A stretch of 64,000 nt of DNA, taken from contig CP081098.1 of the NCBI GenBank assembly GCA_025141015.1, positions 372,001 through 436,000 on the forward strand. Direction: 5' to 3'. The stretch comes from Rhodobacteraceae bacterium M382. GTDB taxonomy: Bacteria; Pseudomonadota; Alphaproteobacteria; Rhodobacterales; Rhodobacteraceae. The notes beneath the pieces were generated by a model. The model was given only the letters and a program-made list of their open reading frames with translations. It did no database searches and had not been told where the DNA came from. The position numbers and the translations under genes were made by a program. Below are positions 47,446-56,519 of the stretch, one piece after another (position 1 is the first letter of the stretch; each line of letters begins with the position of its first letter).

Positions 47446-48684
47446 ATGACTGAAATTGCGGGATTGGGATTTGCCCTGAATGATCCGCTGGCGATTGCAG
47501 CGCTGGCCGGCGTTGCAACATCTCTGTTGATTGTCATTCTGCTGTTCTTGGCACTGCGCGCGGCCAATCGGTCTGCCCGAATGACCGAACCGCTTGCACA
47601 GCAGATGTATCACCTTGGCCAGCATGTTCAGCAATTGGGCCAAGGACAGGAACAACTGCGCGGCGGGCTGCAGCATGTGTCGGAAACCCAGGCCAACGCT
47701 CAGGTACAGATGATCCAGACGGTCGAAGCGCGGCTCGCCGCCGTTCAGCAGAACATGAGCGATCGTCTTGCCGACAACGCCCTGCGTGGCCAGCGTGCAA
47801 TGGCTGACATGCAAGAGCGGATGAAAGAAAGCCTGCACGGCTCCTCCAAGCAGACCACGGCGTCGCTGACCCAGTTGCAAGAGCGGCTAAAGATGATCGA
47901 CAAGGCGCAAGATAACATTACCAAACTCTCTGGTGATGTCCTGAGCTTGCAGGACATTCTGTCCAACAAACAGACACGGGGCGCATTCGGAGAGATTCAG
48001 CTGAATGACATCGTGTCCAAGGCCCTGCCAGCCGACAGCTATTCGCTGCAACACACCCTGTCCAACGGAAAACGCGCCGATTGCCTGATCCATCTGCCAA
48101 ACCCACCCGGCCCGATCGTGATCGACAGCAAATTTCCTCTGGAACCTTATGAAGCCCTGCGCAAGGCCGAGACCCAAGTCCAGCTTCAAGAGGCGGCGCG
48201 CATGATGAAAACCGCAATTCGTGCTCATATCAAAGCCATCTCAGAAAAATATATCATTGATGGGGAAACCGCCGAAGGCGCGCTGATGTTCCTGCCCTCC
48301 GAAGCGGTATATGCAGAGCTGCACGCCAATTTTCCCGATATCGTGCGTGAAGGTTTCACCGCCAAGGTCTGGATCGTCTCGCCTACAACCTGTATGGCCA
48401 CATTGAATACCATGCGTGCCATACTGAAAGATGCCAGGATGCGGGAACAGGCCGGGGCAATTCGAACCGAGCTGGGCCTGTTGCACAAGGATGTAGAGCG
48501 GCTGGGAGACCGGGTTGGAAATCTGGACAGACACTTTGGCCAGGCGACCAAGGACCTCTCGGAAATCAAGATCAGCGCGGAAAAGGCAGGGCGTCGTGCC
48601 CAGAGACTGGACAATTTTGACTTTGAGGAATTGGCTCCGAAACCGTCCGAGAATGTTGTGCCGCTGAGCAAAACCGAAGGATGA
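47446..48684 (+). CDS. rmuC: DNA recombination protein RmuC
   Basis: This encodes 412 residues from ATG 47446; an in-frame GTG at 47416 would add 10 residues, and neither start has a strong ribosome-binding site. One N-terminal membrane segment (LAIAALAGVATSLLIVILLF) is followed by a long coiled coil. The RmuC nuclease-like core contains TRGAFGEIQL, ADCLIHLP and IVIDSKFPLEPYEAL. RmuC family proteins limit inversions and are predicted endonucleases. The next gene overlaps by 4 bases, and mutL lies 57 bases upstream, giving a probable mutL-rmuC-cyclase transcription unit. Confidence 0.9.
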   Translation: MTEIAGLGFALNDPLAIAALAGVATSLLIVILLFLALRAANRSARMTEPLAQQMYHLGQHVQQLGQGQEQLRGGLQHVSETQANAQVQMIQTVEARLAAVQQNMSDRLADNALRGQRAMADMQERMKESLHGSSKQTTASLTQLQERLKMIDKAQDNITKLSGDVLSLQDILSNKQTRGAFGEIQLNDIVSKALPADSYSLQHTLSNGKRADCLIHLPNPPGPIVIDSKFPLEPYEALRKAETQVQLQEAARMMKTAIRAHIKAISEKYIIDGETAEGALMFLPSEAVYAELHANFPDIVREGFTAKVWIVSPTTCMATLNTMRAILKDARMREQAGAIRTELGLLHKDVERLGDRVGNLDRHFGQATKDLSEIKISAEKAGRRAQRLDNFDFEELAPKPSENVVPLSKTEG

Positions 48685-49952
48685 GCGACGTGAATCCGGA
48701 TATCGCCCTGTTGCGCGCCGCTGAAATCGAATCCGAACGGTTGGTATCCCTGTTGCGCATCGGGGTTGGATTGGCCTTGCTGGTTTCGTTCTTCCTGATT
48801 GTGTCACCGGTGGACCCGCTCGCAAAATTCCTTCTGAAACGTCAGTGGTTCTTTGCCGTTCTGACCATGACGGCCTATTTGCTGCTGGGGGTCGTGTTCT
48901 ACCTGATGGCCCGTAAGGGACAGTTGCGCCACTGGATGATCTGGCCTGCGGTCGCTGCGGATAGCCTCTTTCTGCTTGGGAATGCGTGGCTGGGGTTGAT
49001 GAATACCGGGCTTGCCGGGCAACTTGTATTTGTTCTGCCCCCGGCGTGGCTTGTCCCTTTGGTCTTTGCTTTTGGTGTGTTGCGGTTCGATCCGTACAAG
49101 CAGGCGTTTGGGGTGGGTGTGGTGGTGCTCGGACTCGCGGTCCTGTTTCTGATACCGGGAGAGGGCAGGGAGGGGCTGGACGTAAACAGGGTCACCATTT
49201 TTCTGTCCTTCGCGCCGAATCTGATGCGGTTGGCTATGATTGCTCTGGCTGGTGCGGTTTTGGTGGTGGCCGCGCAACGGATGCGGCGTCTGTTGTTCCG
49301 CTCGCTGACGGAGGCCCGACAAAGGGCAAATCTGACTCGATACCTGCCTGCGCAACTGGCAAGCCGTTTGGCGGATGATGGGTTGAACGTGCTGCGACAG
49401 GGGGCGCGGCAGACAATGTCCATCATGTTCATCGACATTCGCGGTTTCACCAGTTGGTCGCAGAACCAGGATCCGGGTGATGTCAGCCGATTTATTTCGG
49501 AATATCGCAGTCGTGTGTCTGAGGTCGTGCGTGCGCAGGGCGGTATCATCGACAAATTCATGGGGGATGCCGTGATGATCCTGTTTGACGGTAAAGATGA
49601 CGCTGCCTGTGCATTGCGGTGTGCCACAGGTTTGGCCGAGGAAATCGCCCGGTGGTCTGATACACGGGCGGATCCTATCAAGGTCGGGATCGGGATTCAC
49701 CGCGGAGACGTGTTTTGCGGTGTCGTCGGTGGAGCGGATCGGCTGGAGTATTCGGTGTTTGGGGACGTGGTGAACAGCGCTGCGCGTCTGGAGCAATTGA
49801 CCAAAGACGTTGGGTTCACGGTCATTGCATCGCATGATGTTCTGGGCGCGGCAGATGCCGATAAGGTGGGGTGGTGCGCCTTGCCGGCTGTTGAATTGCG
49901 TGGCCGCACCGGCTGCGTTCAGATCAGTGGCTGGTCGCCGACAACCCAATAG
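48681..49952 (+). CDS. Membrane-bound class III adenylate cyclase
   Basis: This encodes 423 residues and overlaps the rmuC stop by 4 bases (ATGA). Residues about 20-215 hold several membrane segments. Residues about 240-400 form a class III cyclase homology domain. Metal-binding Asp lies in IMFIDIRGFTSW and again in DKFMGDAVMILF, substrate Lys in IDKFMGD, and a GDVVNSAARLE segment carries the substrate Asp and the transition-state Asn and Arg. The Lys/Asp pair points to ATP rather than GTP. It produces cAMP at the inner membrane in response to an unknown signal. A GC-rich inverted repeat (49963-49971 with 50003-50010) follows. Confidence 0.88.
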   Translation: MSDVNPDIALLRAAEIESERLVSLLRIGVGLALLVSFFLIVSPVDPLAKFLLKRQWFFAVLTMTAYLLLGVVFYLMARKGQLRHWMIWPAVAADSLFLLGNAWLGLMNTGLAGQLVFVLPPAWLVPLVFAFGVLRFDPYKQAFGVGVVVLGLAVLFLIPGEGREGLDVNRVTIFLSFAPNLMRLAMIALAGAVLVVAAQRMRRLLFRSLTEARQRANLTRYLPAQLASRLADDGLNVLRQGARQTMSIMFIDIRGFTSWSQNQDPGDVSRFISEYRSRVSEVVRAQGGIIDKFMGDAVMILFDGKDDAACALRCATGLAEEIARWSDTRADPIKVGIGIHRGDVFCGVVGGADRLEYSVFGDVVNSAARLEQLTKDVGFTVIASHDVLGAADADKVGWCALPAVELRGRTGCVQISGWSPTTQ

Positions 49953-50131
49953 ACGTGCACAAAGCCCGCGCCAAACCGGGCGCGTGTGGCAACGGTTTTC
50001 TTGCGCGGGCCTGAAATGTCGGTTGCCTGTGTCACCGGTGGCGGTCTCACGTATTGCGCCAGATCAAGGACGTAGTGCGCAACTGCGCTATCTGATCAGG
50101 TAGCAAACGTGAACGGAAGGAAGGAAGCGAC

Positions 50132-50446
50132 ATGGAAATCTCTGCCCGGAAAGTGGCTCAGGTTGCGTTGATGGCGCGGGAACTGGACCGGGCCGAAGGT
50201 GAATTGCGCGCCTTTATCGACCGGTTGAACGAAGACGAACAGGCCGAGCTGGTTGCGGTGATGTGGGTTGGACGCGAGAGCTTTTTCGCCGAAGATCTGG
50301 CCGAAGCCATTGCCACTGCAAAATCCGAGGCTTCGACCCCCTGTGCCGATTACCTGTTGGGAACACCGCATTTGTCGGATCACCTGGAAAACGGGCTGGA
50401 GGCGTTGGGTATTTCGGTCGAAGATGTGGAAAACGACCTGATGTAG
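50132..50446 (+). CDS. DUF3775 family protein
   Basis: This encodes 104 residues with a strong purine-rich ribosome-binding site (GGAAGGAAGG) before the ATG. The N-terminus (ISARKVAQVALMAREL) and the acidic core ELVAVMWVGRESF match the small alphaproteobacterial DUF3775 family, whose function is unknown. It is a cytoplasmic, mostly helical, acidic protein. It stands alone between the cyclase gene and a Rho-independent terminator. Confidence 0.82.
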   Translation: MEISARKVAQVALMARELDRAEGELRAFIDRLNEDEQAELVAVMWVGRESFFAEDLAEAIATAKSEASTPCADYLLGTPHLSDHLENGLEALGISVEDVENDLM

Positions 50447-50523
50447 GCGGGGTTTCCGCCAGCGGCAGGTGCGAGGGGCCAGCCGCTCGCGCTCCCCGGA
50501 GTTTTCTGGGCAAGATGAATGAA

Positions 50524-50554
50524 GGAGCACCGTGTTTCGGGCGCTCCCTTTTTT
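50524..50554 (+). terminator. Rho-independent terminator after the DUF3775 gene
   Basis: GGAGC (50524-50528) pairs with GCTCC (50543-50547), with additional inner CCG/CGG pairing, followed by a run of six T. It points in the plus direction. Confidence 0.8.
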
Positions 50555-50557
50555 GTA

Positions 50558-51700
50558 TCAGGCCGTTTGGTCGACCACTTGAAGATGCTGAGCGAGCTTG
50601 GCGATTTCTCCCATCCATTTTGCGACCAGGGCTGGATCTGAGGGGGCCGCGCTGACACCGGGGGCGATTTTGCCGTTGATCACAGCTTCGATCGCAAAGG
50701 AGACAGGGAACGAAACCAGCCGCGCCATGGCCGTGCCGCGTTCGTCGCCCCAGGCATCCATCACATAGGTTTTGTGCCAGACCGTCGTGCCATCCTTTTC
50801 CGCCTTGAGATCGACGCAGAGCACAACGCGGTCGGCTTCGCCTTCGTCATATGCATTTTCGGTCCAGAATTGGTCCGACATTTCCTTGAGCCTTGCGTCA
50901 CCTTCGGGGCCGCTCAGGGTTTCAACCTCTTTGAAAACGCCATCCCAAGCCTGGGCCCAGCCATTCAGGCGTAGAGTGCCACGCACGAATTGCTTGACCG
51001 ACCAATCTGTTCCGAACTCGTACTGCTGCATAAAGGGCAATGAGTCCCGATTGGGATAGACCTCGAAGCTCTCTGGTGTGGGCAGTGGCGCTGTATAGGA
51101 GCTGATCGCATCCCAAGGGCGTGCGACATCCAGCGGCGCGTGGTACCGGATTGATTTTGAAGGGGAGCGCAACGCCTTGAGCACGCCCAGCGGTGACCAA
51201 CTGAATTTGTAGCGGAAGGGGTTTGGCGTTTTGGGAATTCCCCCGCAATATGACAGAAAGCTGATGTCGTTGGCTGCGTCACAGGCCGCTGATTCCTTGT
51301 AGTCGTCCACCAGCGCATGCGCCATCAAATGGTCGATGCCCGGGTCCAGGCCAACTTCGTTCACCAGACAGACACCGGCGTCGCGGGCCTTGTCATTCAG
51401 GGCGCGCATTTCGGGGGCAATATAAGACGAGGATACAAAATGGGCGCCGCGTTCGATGGCGAGCTCTGCCAGTGGCACATGCCAGTCGCCGGGCAGCATC
51501 GACACGATCACATCCTGTGGGCTGAGCATCTGACCCAGGTTGGCGATACTGAAAGTGTGAATATTGGTGGTCAGGTCGCCCACTGCTTCGCGGGCCTTGT
51601 CAGCTGTTCGATTCCAGACGGCCACATCATGGCCCATTTCCAGCAGCCGACGCAGGCCGGGGATGGCTGATAGCCCTGTTCCGCACCAGTGAATTGTCAT
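50558..51700 (-). CDS. Saccharopine dehydrogenase (glutamate-forming), LYS9-like
   Basis: This encodes 380 residues, with AGGAAGG upstream of the ATG. The N-terminal Rossmann fold (IHWCGTGLSAIPGLRRLL, then VAVWNRTADKA) and VNEVGLDPGIDHLMAHA are typical of the saccharopine reductase/dehydrogenase family. It should interconvert saccharopine with aminoadipate semialdehyde plus glutamate. It sits 13 bases after the SemiSWEET gene and downstream of the lysine-forming partner, so both steps of the saccharopine pathway are encoded together. Whether the pathway runs in lysine breakdown or in the opposite sense is not visible from sequence; breakdown or osmotic response is usual in bacteria. Confidence 0.87.
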   Translation of the reverse strand: MTIHWCGTGLSAIPGLRRLLEMGHDVAVWNRTADKAREAVGDLTTNIHTFSIANLGQMLSPQDVIVSMLPGDWHVPLAELAIERGAHFVSSSYIAPEMRALNDKARDAGVCLVNEVGLDPGIDHLMAHALVDDYKESAACDAANDISFLSYCGGIPKTPNPFRYKFSWSPLGVLKALRSPSKSIRYHAPLDVARPWDAISSYTAPLPTPESFEVYPNRDSLPFMQQYEFGTDWSVKQFVRGTLRLNGWAQAWDGVFKEVETLSGPEGDARLKEMSDQFWTENAYDEGEADRVVLCVDLKAEKDGTTVWHKTYVMDAWGDERGTAMARLVSFPVSFAIEAVINGKIAPGVSAAPSDPALVAKWMGEIAKLAQHLQVVDQTA

Positions 51701-51713
51701 TGGGTTTCCTTCC

Positions 51714-51965
51714 TCATCCGAATTTCAGTTTGGCGGTGACGATGGTGAGTACAGCCATGACCGCACAGATATTGGCCAGGATCAGCGGCCAGTCTGTGAC
51801 CATGATCCCATAAACAAGCCACAGCGAGACAGTCGCCAGAAACATCAGGTTTGAAGCCAACGACAGGCTCGACGTATCCCGAGTTGCCCAGACCTTCCAT
51901 GCCTGTGGGATCCAACAGATGGTGCCCAGGATCGCGGCTACAAATCCAATGTACATCGGGTTCAC
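51714..51965 (-). CDS. SemiSWEET-type small membrane transporter
   Basis: This encodes 83 residues. The GTG start overlaps the upstream stop codon (GTGA), indicating coupled translation. There are three hydrophobic helices with a PQ-loop-like IPQAWKVWATRDTSSLSL motif and a conserved aromatic/Asn region in the third helix (ANICAVMAVLTIVTA). This is the SemiSWEET/MtN3 layout; such proteins dimerise and move sugars in known cases. Its place between the two saccharopine genes suggests another substrate or a link to amino-acid metabolism (inference). Confidence 0.85.
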   Translation of the reverse strand: MNPMYIGFVAAILGTICWIPQAWKVWATRDTSSLSLASNLMFLATVSLWLVYGIMVTDWPLILANICAVMAVLTIVTAKLKFG

Positions 51966-53014
51966 TGCGGCAGATGCTCCAGAAATGTTGCTTTGGCTCG
52001 GCCCCAGACACCGGAGTCGATATCAGTCAGGGTCGTCAGAGACGCCAACAATTGTGCGGCGTAGTCTTGTGAGCTTTCGACCGGCAGCATTGATGGCAGA
52101 TTGTCGATTGCCATGACGTCCAGCACCGGATCTGTGGCAACGCGCAGCGCCGGGTTTTCCCAACTGGTGGCACGGTCGTAGACGGGGACCGGGTTATAGT
52201 CGCTGTCCGGGTCACAGGCGACATCGCCGATGGCGCTCAATGTGCGATTTGCGTTCAGGGCCGTTTGCGGGACGAATACCGGAGTGCCCGGGCGTGCAAA
52301 AATGCAGTTCAGGAACAGGTCGTGATCCAGGATTTCGGGGAATGGCCCGCCACTGGCTGTCTCTGCCATATCCCATTTGGTGACCGAAATGCCCATCGCC
52401 TCGCATAGGTCCGCCGCGCCGGTGCCGACGCGGCCCAACGCGCCGATGACGATCGCCCGCGGGCGCGGTTTGCCGGTGGCTTCGACTTCGGCCAAAAGTT
52501 CTGCAACAAGAGTGTCCTTGCCGGGGTAAACACCAACGGGGCCGCAGATCTTGCCATGCTGTTGGGCCGCCCATGCCTTGAGCGTGACAGCGGCACCGGC
52601 ATATCCGGCCCAATACCCAAAGGCCGCGACACGGCGACCGGATTCGTCCACCAGATATTCCAGATCATAGAGCGTGCCGCCCCCGGCCTTGAACCGCTCC
52701 AACAGGGCCTTGCCGGAATGCTGCCCTTTGAAGGCGTGGCCAAACATGATGTGTTTGTGGGGTAGCGGTGTGCCGGTTTCGGGCAGTTCCTTGAGACCAA
52801 AGATGATTGCGTCCAACGGGGCCTCGGGCCAGCTGTTTTCGGGCGCGATTTCACATCCGGCATCCACATAACCCTGTAGCGGAATTGCCCGGACCGAGCT
52901 TTCTTCGACGGTGACCCGGATACCGGCGTCCATCAGGGATTTGGCACCCTCGGGGGTCAGGCCAACACGTTCTTCATTTGGGCGTTGCTCCGCCCGGACC
53001 CAGAGATGTGTCAT
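51962..53014 (-). CDS. Saccharopine dehydrogenase (lysine-forming), LYS1-like
   Basis: This encodes 350 residues from the ATG of MTHLWVRAEQ, with AGGAAG upstream. The N-terminal alanine dehydrogenase/PNT-like domain (RPNEERVGLTPEGAKSL) is followed by a NAD-binding fold (AIVIGALGRVGTGA). This matches the LYS1 family, which interconverts saccharopine with lysine plus 2-oxoglutarate using NAD. Motifs FGLKELPE and FGHAFKGQHSG are typical of the family. It is 10 bases downstream of the glutathione transferase gene and overlaps the SemiSWEET gene. Confidence 0.88.
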   Translation of the reverse strand: MTHLWVRAEQRPNEERVGLTPEGAKSLMDAGIRVTVEESSVRAIPLQGYVDAGCEIAPENSWPEAPLDAIIFGLKELPETGTPLPHKHIMFGHAFKGQHSGKALLERFKAGGGTLYDLEYLVDESGRRVAAFGYWAGYAGAAVTLKAWAAQQHGKICGPVGVYPGKDTLVAELLAEVEATGKPRPRAIVIGALGRVGTGAADLCEAMGISVTKWDMAETASGGPFPEILDHDLFLNCIFARPGTPVFVPQTALNANRTLSAIGDVACDPDSDYNPVPVYDRATSWENPALRVATDPVLDVMAIDNLPSMLPVESSQDYAAQLLASLTTLTDIDSGVWGRAKATFLEHLPQ

Positions 53015-53024
53015 CTGTCTTCCT

Positions 53025-53645
53025 TTACAACATGCCTTTGGCGTAAACTGCGCGCACCGACGCACGGTTCTCCATCGCCGTCATGAATTCCCTGATCTTG
53101 GGGAAGTTGTCCAGCTTTACTCCGTCGCCTTCTAGCCAGCTGGTAATGACATACAGGTAGCAATCCGCCAGGCTGACCGTGTCGCCCAGCACAAATGGGC
53201 CACGCAATCCGAATTGCGTGATGTATTGGCAGGAGTCCGTCATGGTCTGGGGGACCTTGGCCTTCATGTCCTTGTAAGAGGAGGGTTGGCTGGCCCAACG
53301 GCTGCCGCGCATCTTGTGGGCGTGATTCACATGCATGGTCGAGGCGAGATAGAACATCACCTCGCGCATGCGGGCCGCTTTGATGGGATCACTGGGACGC
53401 AGACCGGCGTCGGGATTCAGGTCTGCTATGAATTCCAGCAGTGCGCCGGTTTCGGTCAGGATCCCCCCATCGGCGACCAGGGCAGGGACGCGGCCTTTGG
53501 GGTTGATTTGCTGGTAGCCCGAAGTGGTTTGCTCCTTGGCGGCGAAATCCACCTGGATCGGATCATAGGTCACCCCGGCTTCTTCCAGAGCGATGGCAAC
53601 GGCGACCGAGATCGTGCCTGGTGCATAGTAAAGCTGCATGTTCAT
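53025..53645 (-). CDS. Glutathione S-transferase family protein
   Basis: This encodes 206 residues starting MNMQLYYAPG; the ATG at 53645 has GGGAGGG 6 bases upstream, better placed than the ATG two codons later. The N-terminal thioredoxin-like domain has NPKGRVPALV (cis-Pro) and an LTETGALLEFI motif that binds the glutathione glutamyl group. The C-terminal all-helical domain includes GDTVSLADCYLY. The substrate is unknown. Position suggests co-transcription with the saccharopine genes and with the phosphatase gene 22 bases upstream. Confidence 0.88.
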   Translation of the reverse strand: MNMQLYYAPGTISVAVAIALEEAGVTYDPIQVDFAAKEQTTSGYQQINPKGRVPALVADGGILTETGALLEFIADLNPDAGLRPSDPIKAARMREVMFYLASTMHVNHAHKMRGSRWASQPSSYKDMKAKVPQTMTDSCQYITQFGLRGPFVLGDTVSLADCYLYVITSWLEGDGVKLDNFPKIREFMTAMENRASVRAVYAKGML

Positions 53646-53667
53646 TTCTATCCCTCCCAAAGGGTGG

Positions 53668-54321
53668 TCAAAGATGGGTTTGCGCGTGATGGCGCGCTGG
53701 GTGTTCCAGATGCGGAATGGCGTTGAACAGAACCGGGCTCAGGTGGTGATCAATCGGATGCAGTCGGTGCATGGAGGTGTTCATGATTGCAAGCGCTATC
53801 CGGGCCATATTCAGTGTGTCCAACCCCAATGCGCGTGCCATTACCATGGAAATCAACGCACCCGACGTGACAACCAATGCCGGACCGTCCCCAGCGGAAA
53901 TTTCTGTCAGAACCGATCCAACGCGGGTTTCGAAGGCGTCCCAGGTTTCTGGCGGTGACTCGATTTCATTCTGCTGCCAGGCGTGAAACACCCGGGGCAG
54001 ATGCCGGACGAACCCTTCGCGTTCGGTGGGGATGGCAACCCCTTGTTGTTCTTCGAGCAATTGGGCGAGTGTAAAATATTCGATTTCGTTCAGCCGGGCA
54101 TCCCGCACGATACCGTCGGCGACATTCATGCTGGATGCTGTTTCGATATGCCGGGTCAAGGTGCCGGAAAACACCCGGGGGTGATAGGCTCGGCTATCGC
54201 GCAAATAGGTGCCCAACCACTCCGCTTGCTGGTGACCCAATGCGCTTAGCTTGTCATAGCTGGCTTCATCGCGGGCCTGGGTATTGGCCTGACCATGGCG
54301 GACAAGGGTGATATGGGACAT
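53668..54321 (-). CDS. Histidine phosphatase (phosphoglycerate mutase-like) family protein
   Basis: This encodes 217 residues from the ATG of MSHITLVRHG; its ribosome-binding site is weak and the frame is open upstream, so the start is chosen from the family. Visible are the catalytic RHG (8-10), SGTLTRHIETA with a phosphate-binding Arg, and the acid donor region LNEIEYF. The second catalytic histidine, normally in a SHGG context, is replaced: the segment reads VVTSGALIS. A subfamily with this replacement is known. It is probably a phosphatase of unknown substrate, first gene of a minus-strand cluster reaching the saccharopine genes. Confidence 0.83.
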   Translation of the reverse strand: MSHITLVRHGQANTQARDEASYDKLSALGHQQAEWLGTYLRDSRAYHPRVFSGTLTRHIETASSMNVADGIVRDARLNEIEYFTLAQLLEEQQGVAIPTEREGFVRHLPRVFHAWQQNEIESPPETWDAFETRVGSVLTEISAGDGPALVVTSGALISMVMARALGLDTLNMARIALAIMNTSMHRLHPIDHHLSPVLFNAIPHLEHPARHHAQTHL

Positions 54322-54498
54322 GAACCGGATTCCAAAAGACTGACGGGCAAGTTCTAGGGGAGGATGGGAGCCGGGACCAGAGGCGTTTTTGGCCATCGTT
54401 GCGTCGAAAACACCAGTGGTGGTGTGTTTTGAGATTGCGGGAACCTCGGGTGGGGATATTTTTGACCATAAGAAGGTGGAACGCAGTGCAAGGGGCGG

Positions 54499-55698
54499 AT
54501 GATGCAGATTGATGAGCAGCGGTTTCTGGCGGATTTGCACAGGTTGCGATCATTTGGGGCATCAGGTGTCGGTAAAGGTGTGATCCGGCCGGCGTTCAGC
54601 GCCGCGGATGTGGTCGCGCGCACTTGGTTGGCAGAGCGTATCGAAGACGCCGGGTTGGTTCCGCATTTTGATCCCCTTGGCAACCTGTTTGGATTGGCGG
54701 AAGGGCGGTCTTTGCTGGTTGGATCGCATAGCGACAGCCAGCCCGAAGGCGGTTGGCTGGACGGGGCGCTGGGCGTAATTTCCGGATTGGAGATCGCCCG
54801 CGCCGCGCGTGCTGCTGGCGGACCTGCAGTGTCGGTGGTGAGTTTCCAGGATGAAGAGGGCCGGTTCGGGGTGACCACCGGATCAGAAGTCTGGAGCGGC
54901 AAGACCTCTTTGAAGGAGGCGGATCAGTTTATCGACAATACCGGAACGACGATGGCACAGGCGCGCGGCGTTCTGGCCGATGTGGCACAGGACTTTTTGC
55001 CCCATGACAGGTTTAGCGGTTTTGTCGAGATGCACATCGAACAAGGCCCTGCGTTAGATCAGAGCGGCGAAAAGATCGGGGTCGTGACCGATATTGTTGG
55101 CATTCGCGATATGAGGATCACCTTGGACGGGCAGCAGAACCACGCAGGCACGACTCCGATGGCGGTGCGCCAGGACGCGTTTCAGGCGCTTGCGACCTTT
55201 AACATGGAGCTGGCGCGGAGGTTTGCCAACGTCGTGACCCCTGCAACAGTCTGGACCATCGGACATGTGTCGCTGCATCCCAATGCAGCCTCGATCGTGC
55301 CCGGGCGGGTGCGGTTTTCCATGCAGTGGCGAGATGGGGATCTGGATCGACTGACCCGGATGGAACAGATCATACTGGAGCTGGCAGAAGAAATTGGCCA
55401 GCGCCACAGCGTAACAGTTTCCTTGGGGCCGGTGATGGGGATTGATCCCAAGCCGATGGACGTCAACATTCAGGCGGCCCTGGCGGTGGCAGCAACGGAT
55501 CTGGCACCGGGTGTTTGGCGTAACATGACGTCAGGTGCCTTGCATGACGCAGCAAATATGGCGTCCGTTATGCCGGTGGGCATGCTGTTTGTTCCATCGA
55601 TCAACGGGATCAGCCACGCCTTTGACGAGGACACGGACGAAGCGGATCTGGTCCTGGGTCTGCGTGTACTCGCCCGCGCGGTTCAGGCTCTGGCGTAG
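54499..55698 (+). CDS. M20-type Zn hydrolase (N-carbamoyl-amino-acid/allantoate amidohydrolase family)
   Basis: This encodes 399 residues. Two adjacent ATGs exist (54499, 54502) behind AAGGGGCGG. The di-metal centre is visible: His in [11 protein letters not shown], Asp in GWLDGALGV, Glu in FQDEEGRF, His in EMHIEQGP and the final His in GISHAFDED. The lid domain contains the NHAGTTPM substrate motif. The family includes N-carbamoyl-L-amino acid hydrolase, beta-ureidopropionase and allantoate amidohydrolase; sequence reading cannot separate these. It is divergent from the phosphatase gene, and its end overlaps the converging WGR gene by 16 bases. Confidence 0.88.
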   Translation: MMQIDEQRFLADLHRLRSFGASGVGKGVIRPAFSAADVVARTWLAERIEDAGLVPHFDPLGNLFGLAEGRSLLVGSHSDSQPEGGWLDGALGVISGLEIARAARAAGGPAVSVVSFQDEEGRFGVTTGSEVWSGKTSLKEADQFIDNTGTTMAQARGVLADVAQDFLPHDRFSGFVEMHIEQGPALDQSGEKIGVVTDIVGIRDMRITLDGQQNHAGTTPMAVRQDAFQALATFNMELARRFANVVTPATVWTIGHVSLHPNAASIVPGRVRFSMQWRDGDLDRLTRMEQIILELAEEIGQRHSVTVSLGPVMGIDPKPMDVNIQAALAVAATDLAPGVWRNMTSGALHDAANMASVMPVGMLFVPSINGISHAFDEDTDEADLVLGLRVLARAVQALA

Positions 55699-55910
55699 CC
55701 GCGCCGGATCATACGATTGCGATGTTGGTCTGCGGCGACCGAGGCGTCACGCAGGTTTCCATAGATACTGATGACACTTTGCCCGCCCCGTCCGGCAACC
55801 CCCCATTCGCGCAGAACCGAAACTTCGGAGAACAGGTTCATCGCCAGTTCGATCCGGTAAAACCGGGGTGCGCGGGTCGGGGTGCGGTTGTAAAGCAGAC
55901 AGGTGGCCAT
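55683..55910 (-). CDS. WGR domain small protein
   Basis: This encodes 75 residues and nearly the whole protein is one WGR domain: [28 protein letters not shown] and a basic C-terminal helix ending RGY. WGR domains occur in PARPs and as stand-alone bacterial proteins, often binding nucleic acid; the role here is unknown. Convergent with the M20 hydrolase gene, it overlaps its 3' end by 16 bases. The ribosome-binding site is weak. Confidence 0.72.
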   Translation of the reverse strand: MATCLLYNRTPTRAPRFYRIELAMNLFSEVSVLREWGVAGRGGQSVISIYGNLRDASVAADQHRNRMIRRGYARA

Positions 55911-55955
55911 ATCCAGAATCTATCGCTCCCGATTCGGTGCCGCAAGAGGGTGCGT

Positions 55956-56354
55956 TCAGATGATGTCCAGAACCCTCAAGCCCAATCCAAGAGCCGAGAG
56001 GGATGCCAGCGCAAAGGCCAAGGTGCGCAGAACCGGAATTCCCAGAGCATAAATTACATAATGGGCGATCAGGCCGATGGTAAACGTCATGGCCAATGTT
56101 CCGGGATAGCTGTCGTCGGGTCGGGTCAGCATCGCGATGATCGCCAATGGGGCAAAGGCGACATAGGCTTCGACAGCGACGATGTGCGCCCGTATGGCGC
56201 GTTGTGCCCATGCGGACTGAGGAATGTCGTCCGGGCTGGGATTCGCCAGGCCGCCCATCAGCCCCCGCACCATGATTCGATCCAGGATATAGGGAACCCA
56301 GGCGATAGCGACCCAAAGACCACTGAGGGCTGTGAAATACTGTAACTGCGTCAT
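55956..56354 (-). CDS. MAPEG family membrane protein
   Basis: This encodes 132 residues with AAGGAG 6 bases before the ATG. There are four hydrophobic helices. The conserved RAHIVAVEAYVAFAPLAI segment, close to the E-N-x-x-E-x-x-x-F motif of MAPEG proteins (microsomal glutathione/eicosanoid enzymes), supports the assignment. It is an inner-membrane protein of unknown substrate in bacteria. It stands alone upstream of the WGR gene. Confidence 0.82.
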   Translation of the reverse strand: MTQLQYFTALSGLWVAIAWVPYILDRIMVRGLMGGLANPSPDDIPQSAWAQRAIRAHIVAVEAYVAFAPLAIIAMLTRPDDSYPGTLAMTFTIGLIAHYVIYALGIPVLRTLAFALASLSALGLGLRVLDII

Positions 56355-56458
56355 GACCGTCTCCTTGCGAAAATATTCGCAAGTGTACGGGAAGAGGCGG
56401 CGTTCTCAAAATATGGCGTCGATGTCGTGCGTTGTAATGGCGTGGTATCCGGCAAGAA

Positions 56459-56486
56459 CAAAAATGGCCTGCCCGAGGGGCAGGCC
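56459..56486 (-). terminator. Rho-independent terminator after the helicase gene
   Basis: A perfect 9-bp stem (GGCCTGCCC with GGGCAGGCC, 56466-56474 and 56478-56486) has a 3-base loop. On the minus strand it runs into five T. The other side also has T-rich sequence, so it may act in both directions. Confidence 0.85.
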
Positions 56487-56519
56487 GAGATTTTTGCCAG
56501 ATGGTCTGATGTGACCGGA

